The translations under genes were made by a program, and so were the position numbers. Shown here in pieces: positions 34,914-45,310 of a stretch of DNA of 50,850 nt. The notes below the pieces were generated by a model, which was given only the letters and a program-made list of their open reading frames with translations, was not told the origin of the DNA and did not search any database. The stretch's first letter is position 1. The number at the start of each line of letters is the position of its first letter. Origin of the DNA: Deltaproteobacteria bacterium RBG_16_64_85 (GTDB taxonomy: Bacteria; Desulfobacterota; Deferrimicrobia; Deferrimicrobiales; Deferrimicrobiaceae); NCBI GenBank assembly GCA_001798885.1, contig MGQW01000094.1, forward strand, positions 1 through 50,850. Direction: 5' to 3'.

Positions 34914-36453
34914 CCCCGGAGATCTCCTTCCCCTTCAGTTTGACCTTGAGGACTTTACCCTGGCTGTTCCGGGGCAGGGCGGGAATGAACTCGATCGACT
35001 CGGGAACCTTGAAGGGGGCCATGTTTTCGCGGCAGTGTGCAAGGAGGTCCAAGGCATCGGCCTGAGCCCCCTCCTTCAGAACGACGACGGCGACCGGAAC
35101 TTCCCCGAGGATATAGTCGGGCCGCCCGATGACCGCCGCTTCCTTTACGGCGGGGTGCTCCGCGATGACATCCTCGATCTCCCGCGGATAGACCGAGATC
35201 CCCCCGACCATCAGAATGTCCCGCTTCCGGTCCACGATGTAAATGTACCCTTCCTCGTCCACGGAAGCGATGTCCCCCGTGCGGAGCCAGCCGTTCCGGA
35301 GCATTTCGGCGGTGGAGGACGGGTCCCTGAAATATCCGTCGAAGATGTTCGGGCCGCGCGCGACGATTTCGCCGATCTGGTCGGGGAGGACCTCCCGGCC
35401 GGACTCGTCCACGACCCGGACCTCGACGCCGATCGCTTCCTTGCCGATCGACATCAGCTTCCGCATGTAGGGGGCGCTCTCTTCCAGGGAGTGGTCCTCG
35501 GCGTGCAGGAACGTGAGAACCCCCGCCGACTCGACCTGACCGTAGGACTGGACCAGCCCGCACCGGAAGAACCTTATGGCGCGCTTCTGCAATTCGATCG
35601 GGATCGACGCCCCGCCGTAGAGAACCGTCTTCAGGGTGGCGAGGTTGAACCGGGAAGCGGTGGGCAGGTCGAGAATCCGGGCCATCATCGTGGGGGTCAG
35701 GAGAACGTGGGTGATCTTGCGCCGCTCGATCGTACGGAGCACCTCTTCTGGATCGAGGTCCTGCAGAATGACGATCGTGCCTCCCATGTACTGGAAGCGG
35801 AGATGTCGCCCCGTTCCCCCCATGAACGGAAGCGGTGTACAGGAGAGATAGACGTCGTTGGGGGACAGGCCGAGCTCGAGCGCCGCTGACACGGATGCGG
35901 CTGCCAGGTTCCCGTGGGACAGCATCGCCCCTCGAGGTACCCCGGACGTTCCGCTGGTGTAGATCAGGATCGCGATGTCGGACTCGGAGAGAGGAACCTC
36001 CTCGGCCGGAAGGCCGGGGGGAACCGTCTCTCTTTCCTCCGGACCGCCGCGGTCGGGGAAGTCCCGTTCGATGGAAACGAAGCGGGTGACGGAGGACAAG
36101 CCGGGCCGGATCCGTTCGACTTTGTCCCCGAACTCTTCGGAAAAGAGGAGGGCCTTTGCCTCGGCGTGCCGGAGGATCGCCGCGAGTTCCCTCGCGATCA
36201 GCAATTCGTTGAGCGGCGCAAGGATGGCCCCGATCCGCGTGATGGCATACAGCAGTTCAAAGTAAACAGGCGAGTTGCGCATCAGCACCGCCACCCGGTC
36301 GCCTTTTCCGATCCCGAAGCTCCGGAGGGCGGAAGCCCGGCGGGTCACGCGCGCCGAAAGCTCCCGGTAGGTGACGGATTCCTCGGCCAGCGCCAAGGCG
36401 ACACGGTCGGGGTGGACGCGGACGTTCCGGGCCAGGATGTCGCGGAGAACCAA
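34888..36453 (-). CDS. AMP-dependent acyl-CoA ligase
   Basis: 521 residues of the ANL superfamily, which activates a carboxylic acid with ATP and transfers it to CoA. Motifs: P-loop YTSGTSGVPRGAMLSH, the adenine-binding segment YGQVESAG, hinge VDRKRDILMVGG, and the C-terminal catalytic lysine in NSQGKVLKVK. TTG at 36453 is the start, as GGAGGG lies 6 bp before it and the conserved N-terminus begins there. The 3' end overlaps the end of the convergent AMMECR1 gene by 26 bp. The substrate (fatty, aromatic or other) cannot be told from context. Confidence 0.92.
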   Translation of the reverse strand: MVLRDILARNVRVHPDRVALALAEESVTYRELSARVTRRASALRSFGIGKGDRVAVLMRNSPVYFELLYAITRIGAILAPLNELLIARELAAILRHAEAKALLFSEEFGDKVERIRPGLSSVTRFVSIERDFPDRGGPEERETVPPGLPAEEVPLSESDIAILIYTSGTSGVPRGAMLSHGNLAAASVSAALELGLSPNDVYLSCTPLPFMGGTGRHLRFQYMGGTIVILQDLDPEEVLRTIERRKITHVLLTPTMMARILDLPTASRFNLATLKTVLYGGASIPIELQKRAIRFFRCGLVQSYGQVESAGVLTFLHAEDHSLEESAPYMRKLMSIGKEAIGVEVRVVDESGREVLPDQIGEIVARGPNIFDGYFRDPSSTAEMLRNGWLRTGDIASVDEEGYIYIVDRKRDILMVGGISVYPREIEDVIAEHPAVKEAAVIGRPDYILGEVPVAVVVLKEGAQADALDLLAHCRENMAPFKVPESIEFIPALPRNSQGKVLKVKLKGKEISGAIPRTPRR

Positions 36454-36538
36454 GCTTTACCCTCCAGGCGGCTATTTCATGGCGGGATACCAGCGTATAC
36501 TAGGTTGGGGGGCGGCGTAAAGCGCGAAAGGGTTTGCC

Positions 36539-36793
36539 TTGAAGTCGGACGATTTCGACATCTACCCGATCCAGCACAACGGGAAGGTGTACAACGTGGT
36601 CACTCCTTTCGACATGACGTTTATCGAGGTCCATGCGCTGCTCGACTGGCTGGGCGAGCAGGGCGCCTTCGCGGTCACCCCCGAGGACGAGTTCATGGGG
36701 CCCGGGAAACTGTTTGCCTACAACGTTCATGGCGTGACGTTCGAAGTCGACGTCCAGGGGGATGAAGTGATCGTCTACAGCCGGAGCTCGTGA
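36539..36793 (+). CDS. 84-residue protein of unknown function upstream of nth
   Basis: Small soluble acidic protein starting at TTG 36539 after AAAGGG (MKSDDFDIYPIQHNGKVY...). No signal peptide, membrane helix or familiar motif. It lies 1 bp before the endonuclease III start, so it is almost certainly co-transcribed. Codon usage fits the neighbours, which supports a real gene. Function unknown. Confidence 0.7.
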   Translation: MKSDDFDIYPIQHNGKVYNVVTPFDMTFIEVHALLDWLGEQGAFAVTPEDEFMGPGKLFAYNVHGVTFEVDVQGDEVIVYSRSS

Positions 36794-36794
36794 C

Positions 36795-37436
36795 GTGGCC
36801 GCCCGCAAGCCGTCCGCGCCGGTCCCTTTCGTTCTGGACTTCTTGGCCGCCGCTTATCCGGCGGCAAGTGTCCTCCTCGACTTCCGCAATCCCTTCGAGC
36901 TGCTCGTGGCGACGGTGCTTGCCGCCCAATGCACCGACGAACGGGTGAACCAGGTGACGCCTGCGCTGTTCCGCAAGTACCCGGACCCGCGCGCGCTTGC
37001 CGCCGCGTTGCCGGAAGCGGTGGAGGAAACCGTTCGCCCGACGGGCTTCTTCCGGAACAAGGCGAAGGCGATCCTGGGGCTTTCTGCTGCGATCGCCGAA
37101 CGGCATGGGGGAAAGGTGCCCGCGACGATGGAGGCGCTCACGGCGCTTCCCGGCGTTGGGAGGAAGACCGCTTCGATCCTTCTGGGGGCGTGCTTTGGAG
37201 CCAGCGCGCTGCCGGTCGATACGCACGTCGGCAGGGTGTCGTTCCGTCTGGGCCTCACCGCGTCGAAGGACCCTGCCCGGGCCGAAAAGGATCTCGCGGC
37301 CGTTGTCCCCGAGGCAAAGCGGTGGGAGTTCGCCACGCGCCTGGGCTGGCACGGGCGTCAGGTCTGCCTGGCCCGAAAACCCAGGTGTCCTGCCTGTGGC
37401 CTTTTTCCGCTCTGCCCCAGGAACGGCGTGAAGTGA
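36795..37436 (+). CDS. nth: Endonuclease III
   Basis: A 213-residue DNA glycosylase/AP lyase that removes oxidised pyrimidines. The helix-hairpin-helix LPGVGRKTAS carries the nucleophile Lys124, and VDTHVGRV carries the catalytic Asp142. The C-terminal [4Fe-4S] cluster motif C-x6-C-x2-C-x5-C is intact (CLARKPRCPACGLFPLC). GTG start at 36795, 1 bp after the upstream small gene. Length typical. Confidence 0.96.
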   Translation: MAARKPSAPVPFVLDFLAAAYPAASVLLDFRNPFELLVATVLAAQCTDERVNQVTPALFRKYPDPRALAAALPEAVEETVRPTGFFRNKAKAILGLSAAIAERHGGKVPATMEALTALPGVGRKTASILLGACFGASALPVDTHVGRVSFRLGLTASKDPARAEKDLAAVVPEAKRWEFATRLGWHGRQVCLARKPRCPACGLFPLCPRNGVK

Positions 37437-37451
37437 CGGGCCGCTGCCCGT
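37436..37451. terminator. Short hairpin between convergent nth and XRE-cupin genes
   Basis: ACGGGC-CGCT-GCCCGT forms a 6-bp stem just after the nth stop and 5 bp from the stop of the opposing gene. No T tract on either side, so any termination role would be weak. Confidence 0.3.
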
Positions 37452-37455
37452 GAGG

Positions 37456-37998
37456 TCAGGAGGCGGAGACGATCAGGAGCTGCGTTTCCTGGTCCGCTGC
37501 GTTTTTCCACCGGTACGGCGTGTTGCCGCGGAAGTAGAGGCTGTCCCCTTCCTCCAGCCGGGAGGTCTGGCCGTCCAGCTCGACCTCCAGGGCGCCCTTC
37601 AACACGAGGAAAAACTCCTCCCCGCGATGGGTCACGTAGTCCTCCCCGCTGATCGCGCCGGGCTTGAGGACGCTCATCATCGGCTGGAACCGCTGGCCCG
37701 GGACTCCCGATGCGAGGCTCAGGAAATCGACGTTCCGGATCTCGGTGGCCAGGCGCTCCCGCTTGTCGGCCCGCGTCAGGACGTAAGTGATTTCGCTTTC
37801 GCCCAGCAGGGAAGACAGCGATTCGCCGAGGGCCCGGGCAATGCCGGCCAGCGTGTTCACCGTAGGGGACGACACGTTCCGCTCGATGGCGCTGATCGCG
37901 GTGGCGGAGATCCCGCTCTTTTCGGCCAGCTCCTGGAGGGTCAGTCCCTTCCTTTTCCGTATGCTCTTGATCCTTTTTCCCACGTCGATCGTTTCCAC
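37456..37998 (-). CDS. XRE-family transcriptional regulator with cupin domain
   Basis: 180 residues: an N-terminal XRE helix-turn-helix (about 8-62, LQELAEKSGISATAISAIER) and a C-terminal cupin (about 110-178, HRGEEFFLVLKGALEVELDG). This architecture is found in regulators such as PuuR and SutR, where the cupin probably binds a small ligand. GTG at 37998 follows GGGAGGAGA; a longer open frame upstream is rejected for lack of a ribosome site. It is divergent from the malic enzyme gene and may regulate it or itself, given the palindromes in the 187-bp spacer. Confidence 0.92.
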   Translation of the reverse strand: METIDVGKRIKSIRKRKGLTLQELAEKSGISATAISAIERNVSSPTVNTLAGIARALGESLSSLLGESEITYVLTRADKRERLATEIRNVDFLSLASGVPGQRFQPMMSVLKPGAISGEDYVTHRGEEFFLVLKGALEVELDGQTSRLEEGDSLYFRGNTPYRWKNAADQETQLLIVSAS

Positions 37999-38025
37999 GG
38001 CACACTCTCCTCCCTTTTGATAATG

Positions 38026-38042
38026 ATACCTCCATGCGGTAT
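38026..38042. promoter_or_regulatory. Possible operator: ATACC-N7-GGTAT
   Basis: Inverted repeat with 5-bp arms 28 bp before the XRE-cupin start, followed by another GATACC half-site about 26 bp away. Its position suits autoregulation by the XRE protein, but arms this short can occur by chance. Confidence 0.3.
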
Positions 38043-38102
38043 TTTTTGTATAGATACCCACCGAAAAATCCATTAGAAAGCATATACGGAGCGCAAATTC
38101 CC

Positions 38103-38132
38103 TTGTATTGAGCCTAACCGATTCAATAGAAT
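38103..38132 (+). promoter_or_regulatory. Possible promoter of the malic enzyme gene
   Basis: TTGTAT and TAGAAT separated by 18 bp in the A+T-rich spacer, 53 bp before the malic enzyme ATG. The -10 matches 5 of 6 bases and the -35 is poor. ATTC-N4-GAAT overlaps the -10 and could be a regulator site. Confidence 0.35.
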
Positions 38133-38185
38133 AACCACTTGCACTGAACCCGATTCCACACTCTTTAAGGGCAGGGGAGGATTGC

Positions 38186-39631
<1,446 letters not shown>

Positions 39632-39640
39632 GGAAAGGCG

Positions 39641-40993
39641 ATGATCAACCCGCACATCTTTCGGGAATACGACATCCGGGGCGTCGTGGGGAAGGACCTT
39701 ACCCCCGACTCGGTACGGACTCTCGGGAAAGGATTCGGCACGTACGCGGTCGGGAAGGGGATCCGGACCGTCATGCTCGGGCGGGACTGCCGCCTGAGCT
39801 CCCCCGAGTTCCGGGATGCAATGGCCGAGGGGCTCTCCTCGACCGGCCTCTTCGTCGTGGACGTGGGGATCTGCCCCTCCCCGTTGTTGTACTTTTCCAT
39901 CCTCCAGTTCGGCGCCGATGGGGGGGTGATGATCACGGGGAGCCACAACCCTCCCGATTTCAACGGCTTCAAGCTGTGCATCGGACCGTCCTCCCTTTAC
40001 GGAGAGAAGATCCAGGAGGTTCGGAGGATCGTCGAACGCGGGGAGTTCGCCTCGGGCACCGGCCGGGTGACGAGCCGGACCGTGATTCCCGAATATCAGC
40101 GGTACATCAAGTCGATCCTTTCCATCCCGCGCAGGCTGAAAGTCGTGGTGGACGCCGGGAACGGGACCGCTTCGACGGTCGCGCCGGAGCTCTTCCGCGA
40201 CATGGGGGTGGAGGTCGTGGAGCTCTTCTGCGAGATGGACGGGCGTTTCCCCAACCACTTCCCCGACCCGACGGTCCCGGAGAACCTCCGGTTTCTCATC
40301 GAGGCGGTCCGTGAGCACGGTGCGGACGTCGGGGTGGCGTACGACGGAGACGCCGATCGCATCGGCGCGGTCGACGAAAAAGGAAACGTTATTTACGGAG
40401 ACTACCTCCTGGTGCTCTTTGCGCGGGAGATCCTCTCCCGGAAGCCGGGCGCCTCGATCATCTCGGAGGTCAAGGCTTCCCAGAACCTGTACGACGACAT
40501 CGCCCGACACGGCGGCAGGCCGATCATGTGGAAGGCCGGGCATTCGCTCATCAAGCAGAAGATGAAGGAGGAGCTGGCCGAAGTGGCGGGGGAGATGAGC
40601 GGTCACATCTTCTTCTCGGACCGGTATCTGGGTTTCGACGACGCGATCTACGCGTCCCTCCGGCTCTTCGAGATCCTGGCCGGGTCGGACCGCCCGTTGA
40701 GCGCCATGCTCTCCGACCTCCCACCCGTCGTTGCCACTCCCGAGATCCGCGTGGAATGCCCGGACGACCGGAAGTTCCGGATCGTCGAGCGGGTGGCGGC
40801 GATCGTCCGGCCGCAGGCCAGGGAAGTGATCGACGTGGACGGGGTGCGTGCCCTCTTCGACGGGGGCTGGGGACTGGTCCGAGCCTCGAACACGCAGCCG
40901 GTCCTGGTGCTTCGGTTCGAAGGAAAGGACGAGGCCGTCGTCGGAAGGATACGCGCTGTCATGGAAGACGCGGTGAGGAAGGCGCAGGCATGA
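39641..40993 (+). CDS. Phosphomannomutase/phosphoglucomutase
   Basis: 450 residues of the alpha-D-phosphohexomutase family (AlgC/ManB type), which interconverts hexose 1- and 6-phosphates for polysaccharide precursors. Domain 1 has the phosphoserine loop TGSHNPPDFNGFK, domain 2 the metal site YDGDADRIG, domain 3 the sugar loop GEMSGHIFF, and domain 4 the phosphate loop RASNTQPVLVLRFEG. Start ATG at 39641 follows GGGAAAGG. Whether mannose or glucose is preferred cannot be told. Confidence 0.95.
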   Translation: MINPHIFREYDIRGVVGKDLTPDSVRTLGKGFGTYAVGKGIRTVMLGRDCRLSSPEFRDAMAEGLSSTGLFVVDVGICPSPLLYFSILQFGADGGVMITGSHNPPDFNGFKLCIGPSSLYGEKIQEVRRIVERGEFASGTGRVTSRTVIPEYQRYIKSILSIPRRLKVVVDAGNGTASTVAPELFRDMGVEVVELFCEMDGRFPNHFPDPTVPENLRFLIEAVREHGADVGVAYDGDADRIGAVDEKGNVIYGDYLLVLFAREILSRKPGASIISEVKASQNLYDDIARHGGRPIMWKAGHSLIKQKMKEELAEVAGEMSGHIFFSDRYLGFDDAIYASLRLFEILAGSDRPLSAMLSDLPPVVATPEIRVECPDDRKFRIVERVAAIVRPQAREVIDVDGVRALFDGGWGLVRASNTQPVLVLRFEGKDEAVVGRIRAVMEDAVRKAQA

Positions 40994-41006
40994 CGGCGGT
41001 TGCCGG

Positions 41007-41801
41007 TTGACCTTCCTCCAGTCGATCTTCCTCGGAATTCTCCAGGGGGCGACCGAGTTCCTGCCGGTCAGCAGCTCGGGCCACCTCTTTCTCGCCCAGC
41101 GGCTGCTGGGGATCCGGGAGCCGGAGCTCGCATTCGACCTCCTCCTCCACCTGGGGACGCTCTTTGCCGTCCTGGTCTTCCTGCGCAAGGAGATTTTCGA
41201 GATGGCGTCCTCCCTCTTTCGAAGGGATAGGGCCGTCGCGGAAGGGTGGGGGCGGAGAGAGATCCTTTTTGTGATCCTTTCGACGATACCGACCGGCATC
41301 ATCGGCCTTGCCTTCCACGACACGGTGGAGACCGGGATCACGGTGTGGGGCGTGGGGGTGCGTTATCTCCTGCTGACTTCCTTCCTGCTCATCAGCAACC
41401 TGCGGTTCCGGCACAAGTGGGACCCGGAACGGATGACGGCCTGGGAGGCGCTCGCCATCGGGATGATGCAGGGAGCCGCCGTGTTTCCGGGGCTCTCCCG
41501 GTCCGGCTCGACGATCACGCTGGCGCTTGTCCTCGGGATCTCCCCTTCCCGCAGCGCGAAATATTCCTTCCTCATCTCCCTGCCCGCCATTCTCGGAGCC
41601 GCGTTGGTGAACGTGCACAAAGGGATCTCGGTCCTGCCGGGGTTTGCCCCCTCGGCCGCAGGATTTTTCTTCTCCCTCCTGATCGGGTACCTGTCCCTTT
41701 TTCTGGTCGAGCGTCTGGTGACCCGGGGGAGGTTCATCCGCTTCGCTCCCTACACCTTCCTCCTGGCGGTCCTCTGCTTCGTTCTCAACTGGAAGGGGTG
41801 A
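41007..41801 (+). CDS. uppP: Undecaprenyl-diphosphatase
   Basis: A 264-residue membrane protein (BacA/UppP), which dephosphorylates undecaprenyl diphosphate to recycle the lipid carrier for peptidoglycan synthesis. The two signature motifs GATEFLPVSSSGHL and PGLSRSGSTIT are intact, with about eight helices. Start TTG at 41007 (MTFLQSIFLGILQG); the ribosome site is weak and the gene follows the mutase by 13 bp, so coupling is likely. Convergent with the aldehyde dehydrogenase gene. Confidence 0.95.
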   Translation: MTFLQSIFLGILQGATEFLPVSSSGHLFLAQRLLGIREPELAFDLLLHLGTLFAVLVFLRKEIFEMASSLFRRDRAVAEGWGRREILFVILSTIPTGIIGLAFHDTVETGITVWGVGVRYLLLTSFLLISNLRFRHKWDPERMTAWEALAIGMMQGAAVFPGLSRSGSTITLALVLGISPSRSAKYSFLISLPAILGAALVNVHKGISVLPGFAPSAAGFFFSLLIGYLSLFLVERLVTRGRFIRFAPYTFLLAVLCFVLNWKG

Positions 41802-41837
41802 CCACGCGGGTCGCCGTGTTGCCGTCACACCGCTGGG

Positions 41838-43097
41838 TCAGACAGACGTCTCGACGCTCAGCAGCTTCGGGCCCTGTTGGATTCGGAATCGTCCTTCGGC
41901 CGTATCCCAGATCCATCCGGAATAGCCGTAGCCGCCTACGGCCTTGGTGACGAACGCTCCTTTCCAGGATTCCGACCTGGGCTGATTGAGCGCCACCGTG
42001 CCGAATTTCCCGAAGGTGTAGCCTTCCACGGAGTGGCAATAATCCTCCCCTTTCAGAGCCCCCGCGGTCCGCTTCGCGGCATCCCCGCCAAATACCGCGG
42101 CGCGGAGACCGTACTTGTGGCTCTTGGCCCGGCGGATGGCCTCCTCCTCCGTTTCGAAGCTCGTCGTGAACGCCACGGGTCCGAAGACCTCCTCCTTCAT
42201 CCCGAGCATGTCGTCCGTTGCGTCCTTCACCACAGTCGGGTGGATCAGGCTCCCCTCGATCTTTCCGCCGGCGAGGATCCGTGCCCCCCCGGCGCATGCA
42301 TCCTCGAGTTGCCGGCGGATCCTTTGGACGGCGAGATCGCTCACCACGGGGGCAATATCCACGGCTTCGTCCGCCGGGTCGCCGACGACGAGTTGCCCGA
42401 TCCTCTCCACGAACCGCTCCAGGAAGTTCTCGTAGATCGATCGGTGGATGAAGATGCGCTTGGGGGCCGTGCAGGTTTGCCCGGAGTACATGAACTTCGC
42501 GGTCATCAGGTCGGATAGCGCGAGATCCAGGTCCGCGTCGGGGAAGACGATGAACGGGTCCTGGCCGGGTCCCTCGAAGACGAGCTTCTTGCCGCTCCTC
42601 ATAAAGGATTCCTCGTACGGGAGGACATTTTCATCGAACCCGAAAACCACGATGGACGTCACCTCGGGGGACTTGAGCGATCTTTCGATGAAGCTTTTTC
42701 CGTTTTCCCTGGAAAAGGTGATGTCGTCCCCGAAGATGGGCCGGTACATCTCCTCGGTCAGGCCCATGACGTCGGAGCCCTTGGAGGAGAACTTCACGCT
42801 GACCTTGTTCCCGACGATGTAGATGGAAGTGATGGCGGTGTTCAGCCACGAGCTTCCGTTGTAGGAGAGCATCAGGGAGACGCGGGAACCGGTTCCCCCG
42901 AGCGGCCTCCTCCCTTTGAGGAAGGCGGCCGCCTGCTCGTACATCTTCAGCCGGTCGAACGTGATGTCCACCTCCTTGGCGCTGTCCTTCACGGTAAACC
43001 GGAGATCCCTCACGGCGCAGGCGACGAGCTTCTCCTTGTTTCGAATCAGGGACCGGCCGAGCTCCTGTATGTTTTCGAATCGCTCTTCGTAGGACAT
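41838..43097 (-). CDS. Short atypical aldehyde dehydrogenase family protein
   Basis: 419 residues, about 60 fewer than usual ALDHs, mainly through a shorter N-terminus. The catalytic cysteine is in YSGQTCTAPKR and the general-base glutamate in LVFEGPGQDP; the C-terminal EEVFGPVAF segment is present. The coenzyme-binding segment is divergent (SIVVFGFDEN in place of the usual FTGS). Both active-site residues are kept, so the protein is probably active on an unknown aldehyde or acyl substrate. ATG at 43097. It lies 62 bp from the MFS permease gene on the same strand. Confidence 0.85.
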   Translation of the reverse strand: MSYEERFENIQELGRSLIRNKEKLVACAVRDLRFTVKDSAKEVDITFDRLKMYEQAAAFLKGRRPLGGTGSRVSLMLSYNGSSWLNTAITSIYIVGNKVSVKFSSKGSDVMGLTEEMYRPIFGDDITFSRENGKSFIERSLKSPEVTSIVVFGFDENVLPYEESFMRSGKKLVFEGPGQDPFIVFPDADLDLALSDLMTAKFMYSGQTCTAPKRIFIHRSIYENFLERFVERIGQLVVGDPADEAVDIAPVVSDLAVQRIRRQLEDACAGGARILAGGKIEGSLIHPTVVKDATDDMLGMKEEVFGPVAFTTSFETEEEAIRRAKSHKYGLRAAVFGGDAAKRTAGALKGEDYCHSVEGYTFGKFGTVALNQPRSESWKGAFVTKAVGGYGYSGWIWDTAEGRFRIQQGPKLLSVETSV

Positions 43098-43159
43098 CCC
43101 TCTTCACCCTCCCCCGTCCCTTGCAGGCATCGTGAAGATTCCCGCGATGATGGTTCAGC

Positions 43160-44332
43160 CTACACCATTTTTACGGTTCGTTTCCTCTCCCGCATCTCGG
43201 CCAGGCCTATGGCAAAGGGCAGGGCGAGCATGAGGATTCCCAACACCGCCACTCCCGGCCAGCCTGCCAAGTGATAGGTATGGCCGCTCGCGGTGATGCC
43301 GATCGAGCCGCCCAGGTAATAGAACAGCACGTAGAGGGAATTGGCCCGCCCCCTGCCGGAGGAGAGCCTCAAGTTCAAGGCGCCGGCCGCGGCGGAGTGG
43401 ACCGCGAAGAATCCGGCGCACACCCCCGCGAGGGCAGCGGCGATCACCGGGAGCGAGGGGATGAAGGTCGCGGCGATGGCGATCGCCAGTGTCGCGGAGC
43501 CGAGGGCCATCGTAGCGCCGTTGCCGATCCGGTTGCTTAATTTCCCCGCGACGGGACCGGTGAACGCACCGACCAGGTAGGAAAGGTAGGTCCAGGTGAT
43601 GACCTGCGTGGAAGCGCGGAAGGGCGCGGCGGAAAGGTAAAAGGGAAGGTAATTGAATACCGAAGAGAAGACGAAACAGGCACCGAAGGCGACGAAGAAA
43701 ATGCGCAGCAGTTCGGGACGGCGGAGCAGCCCCGCAAAACTCTCGAATTCTTCGGACGTCTCCCTCTGCCCTTCACGTTTCGGCAGCCAGCGGGACGCGG
43801 CCAGGGTTGCCGCCAGCAGGAGAAGCGACGCAGTGACAAAGGCGTAGCGCCAGTGAAGGGGCGGATGGATCCATCCCCCCAGCAGCCGCCCGCCGAGTCC
43901 CCCCACCACCGTCGCCGAGACGTACGAACCCGTCACCACGTTCAGCCGGTCCGCGGGAAGGCTCCGCACCAGGTGCACGACCAGGCACGTGGTGAGGGAG
44001 GGGATGAAGAGCCCTTGAATGAACCTCGCCGCGATCAGGAGCGACAAGTCCTTGGTGGAGGCGCAGAAAATCCCGCACGCCACGATGACCGAGCCGCCCA
44101 GGAGGATGATGGGACGGATCGGATAGCGGTCCACCAGCATCCCGAACGGAAGGTTGGCCAGCGCGATTCCCAGGATGACCGCGGAGATGGTGAGAGAAGC
44201 CGTGGAAGCGCTCACCCCGAACTCGGACCGAAGCACCGGGAGGACGGGCTGCGTAATGTAGATCGTGGAGAAAGTGGCGGCCACCAGCGAAAAAATCAGG
44301 ACCTGCAGGCCGATGTGCTTCCCTTCGGGCAT
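43160..44332 (-). CDS. MFS transporter
   Basis: A 390-residue major facilitator with twelve predicted helices and the family loop motif between TM2 and TM3 (GMLVDRYPIRP). Overall it resembles the YnfM/arabinose-efflux-like DHA group. It sits 27 bp downstream of the MurU-like gene on the same strand. Substrate unknown; it is not an obvious AmpG muropeptide permease despite the recycling genes next door. Confidence 0.88.
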   Translation of the reverse strand: MPEGKHIGLQVLIFSLVAATFSTIYITQPVLPVLRSEFGVSASTASLTISAVILGIALANLPFGMLVDRYPIRPIILLGGSVIVACGIFCASTKDLSLLIAARFIQGLFIPSLTTCLVVHLVRSLPADRLNVVTGSYVSATVVGGLGGRLLGGWIHPPLHWRYAFVTASLLLLAATLAASRWLPKREGQRETSEEFESFAGLLRRPELLRIFFVAFGACFVFSSVFNYLPFYLSAAPFRASTQVITWTYLSYLVGAFTGPVAGKLSNRIGNGATMALGSATLAIAIAATFIPSLPVIAAALAGVCAGFFAVHSAAAGALNLRLSSGRGRANSLYVLFYYLGGSIGITASGHTYHLAGWPGVAVLGILMLALPFAIGLAEMRERKRTVKMV

Positions 44333-44359
44333 GCGATCCGGTCTCCCCTTGCGATGGTT

Positions 44360-45310
44360 TCAGGAAATCTCGACGCGGCGCCGGGGGGTGAGGATGGCCG
44401 ACGACAATTCCTGACCTGCCGCAAGGACTGCCCCCGGCCAGACGATTCCCCGGGTGACCGTAGCTCCTTCTCCGACGGCACCGTCCTCCTCTACGACCGC
44501 TTCGGGACCGATGCGGGCGCCGGGCGCGATTTTCGCCCGCGGGGAGATGTGGACGGGGGGAGTGATCACGGAGTCGGCGGGCGTGGAGGGAAGATCGACC
44601 TTCTGCCCCGGCTTCTCGGAGAGAAGCGCGAGCGTTCCGTACAGGTAGTCGGCGGGCGATCCGAATTCCCGGAAGGTACCGGAGGAGAGGAACCCGAAGA
44701 GGGGCGCGCCGTCACGGAGGAGCGGCGTATACGTCTCCCGGATGATGCAAGACGCCTTCCCGGCGGGAATCCGCCGCAGCAGTTCCGGCTCGAGGATCTG
44801 GAACCCCGTGTAAAAGCCGGACCGGGTACCGTCGCCTGCCACGTTCCCGAAGCCGGTGATCCTCCCCTCCTGGTCGATCCATACCGGGGGGTAGCGCTTC
44901 TCCGGGTCGGGGAAGAGGACCAGGGTGACCAATGCCTGCTTCTTCCGGTGATAGGCGAGTGCGGAGGCGAAGGGGAACCGGATGACGGTGTCCGAATTCG
45001 CGGTGACGAACGTCCCGCCCGAAAGGAAATTCCTGGCGTTCCAGATTCCTCCGCCGGTCCCGAGGATCTCCGGCTCCACGGTGTATTTCACGCCGATTTT
45101 CTTTCCTGCCCACCCGCTCACTCGCTGCTGGATGAGCTTGGGCTGGCGGTGAAGGTTCAGGACGAACTCCCGGATCCCCGCCTGGAAGAGGAATTCCATG
45201 TTGTAGGAGCACAAGGGACGTCCGAGGACCGGAACAATCGGCTTGGGCAGCTCGTAGGAGAGAGGGCGCAGGCGCGTTCCGAAACCTGCCGCCAGGATCA
45301 TCCCCTTCAT
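44360..45310 (-). CDS. Sugar-1-phosphate nucleotidyltransferase, MurU-like
   Basis: 316 residues. The nucleotidyltransferase signature AAGFGTRLRPLSYELPKP is near the N-terminus, with sugar-site segments TGGGIWNA and NSDTVI; a C-terminal left-handed beta-helix-like tail (about 250-310) follows. MurU makes UDP-MurNAc from MurNAc-alpha-1-phosphate in the recycling route that bypasses fosfomycin-sensitive MurA. Its ATG overlaps the stop of the AmgK-like kinase gene (ATGA), the arrangement known from Pseudomonas. The beta-helix tail is longer than in classical MurU, so a related sugar nucleotide is possible. Confidence 0.85.
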   Translation of the reverse strand: MKGMILAAGFGTRLRPLSYELPKPIVPVLGRPLCSYNMEFLFQAGIREFVLNLHRQPKLIQQRVSGWAGKKIGVKYTVEPEILGTGGGIWNARNFLSGGTFVTANSDTVIRFPFASALAYHRKKQALVTLVLFPDPEKRYPPVWIDQEGRITGFGNVAGDGTRSGFYTGFQILEPELLRRIPAGKASCIIRETYTPLLRDGAPLFGFLSSGTFREFGSPADYLYGTLALLSEKPGQKVDLPSTPADSVITPPVHISPRAKIAPGARIGPEAVVEEDGAVGEGATVTRGIVWPGAVLAAGQELSSAILTPRRRVEIS

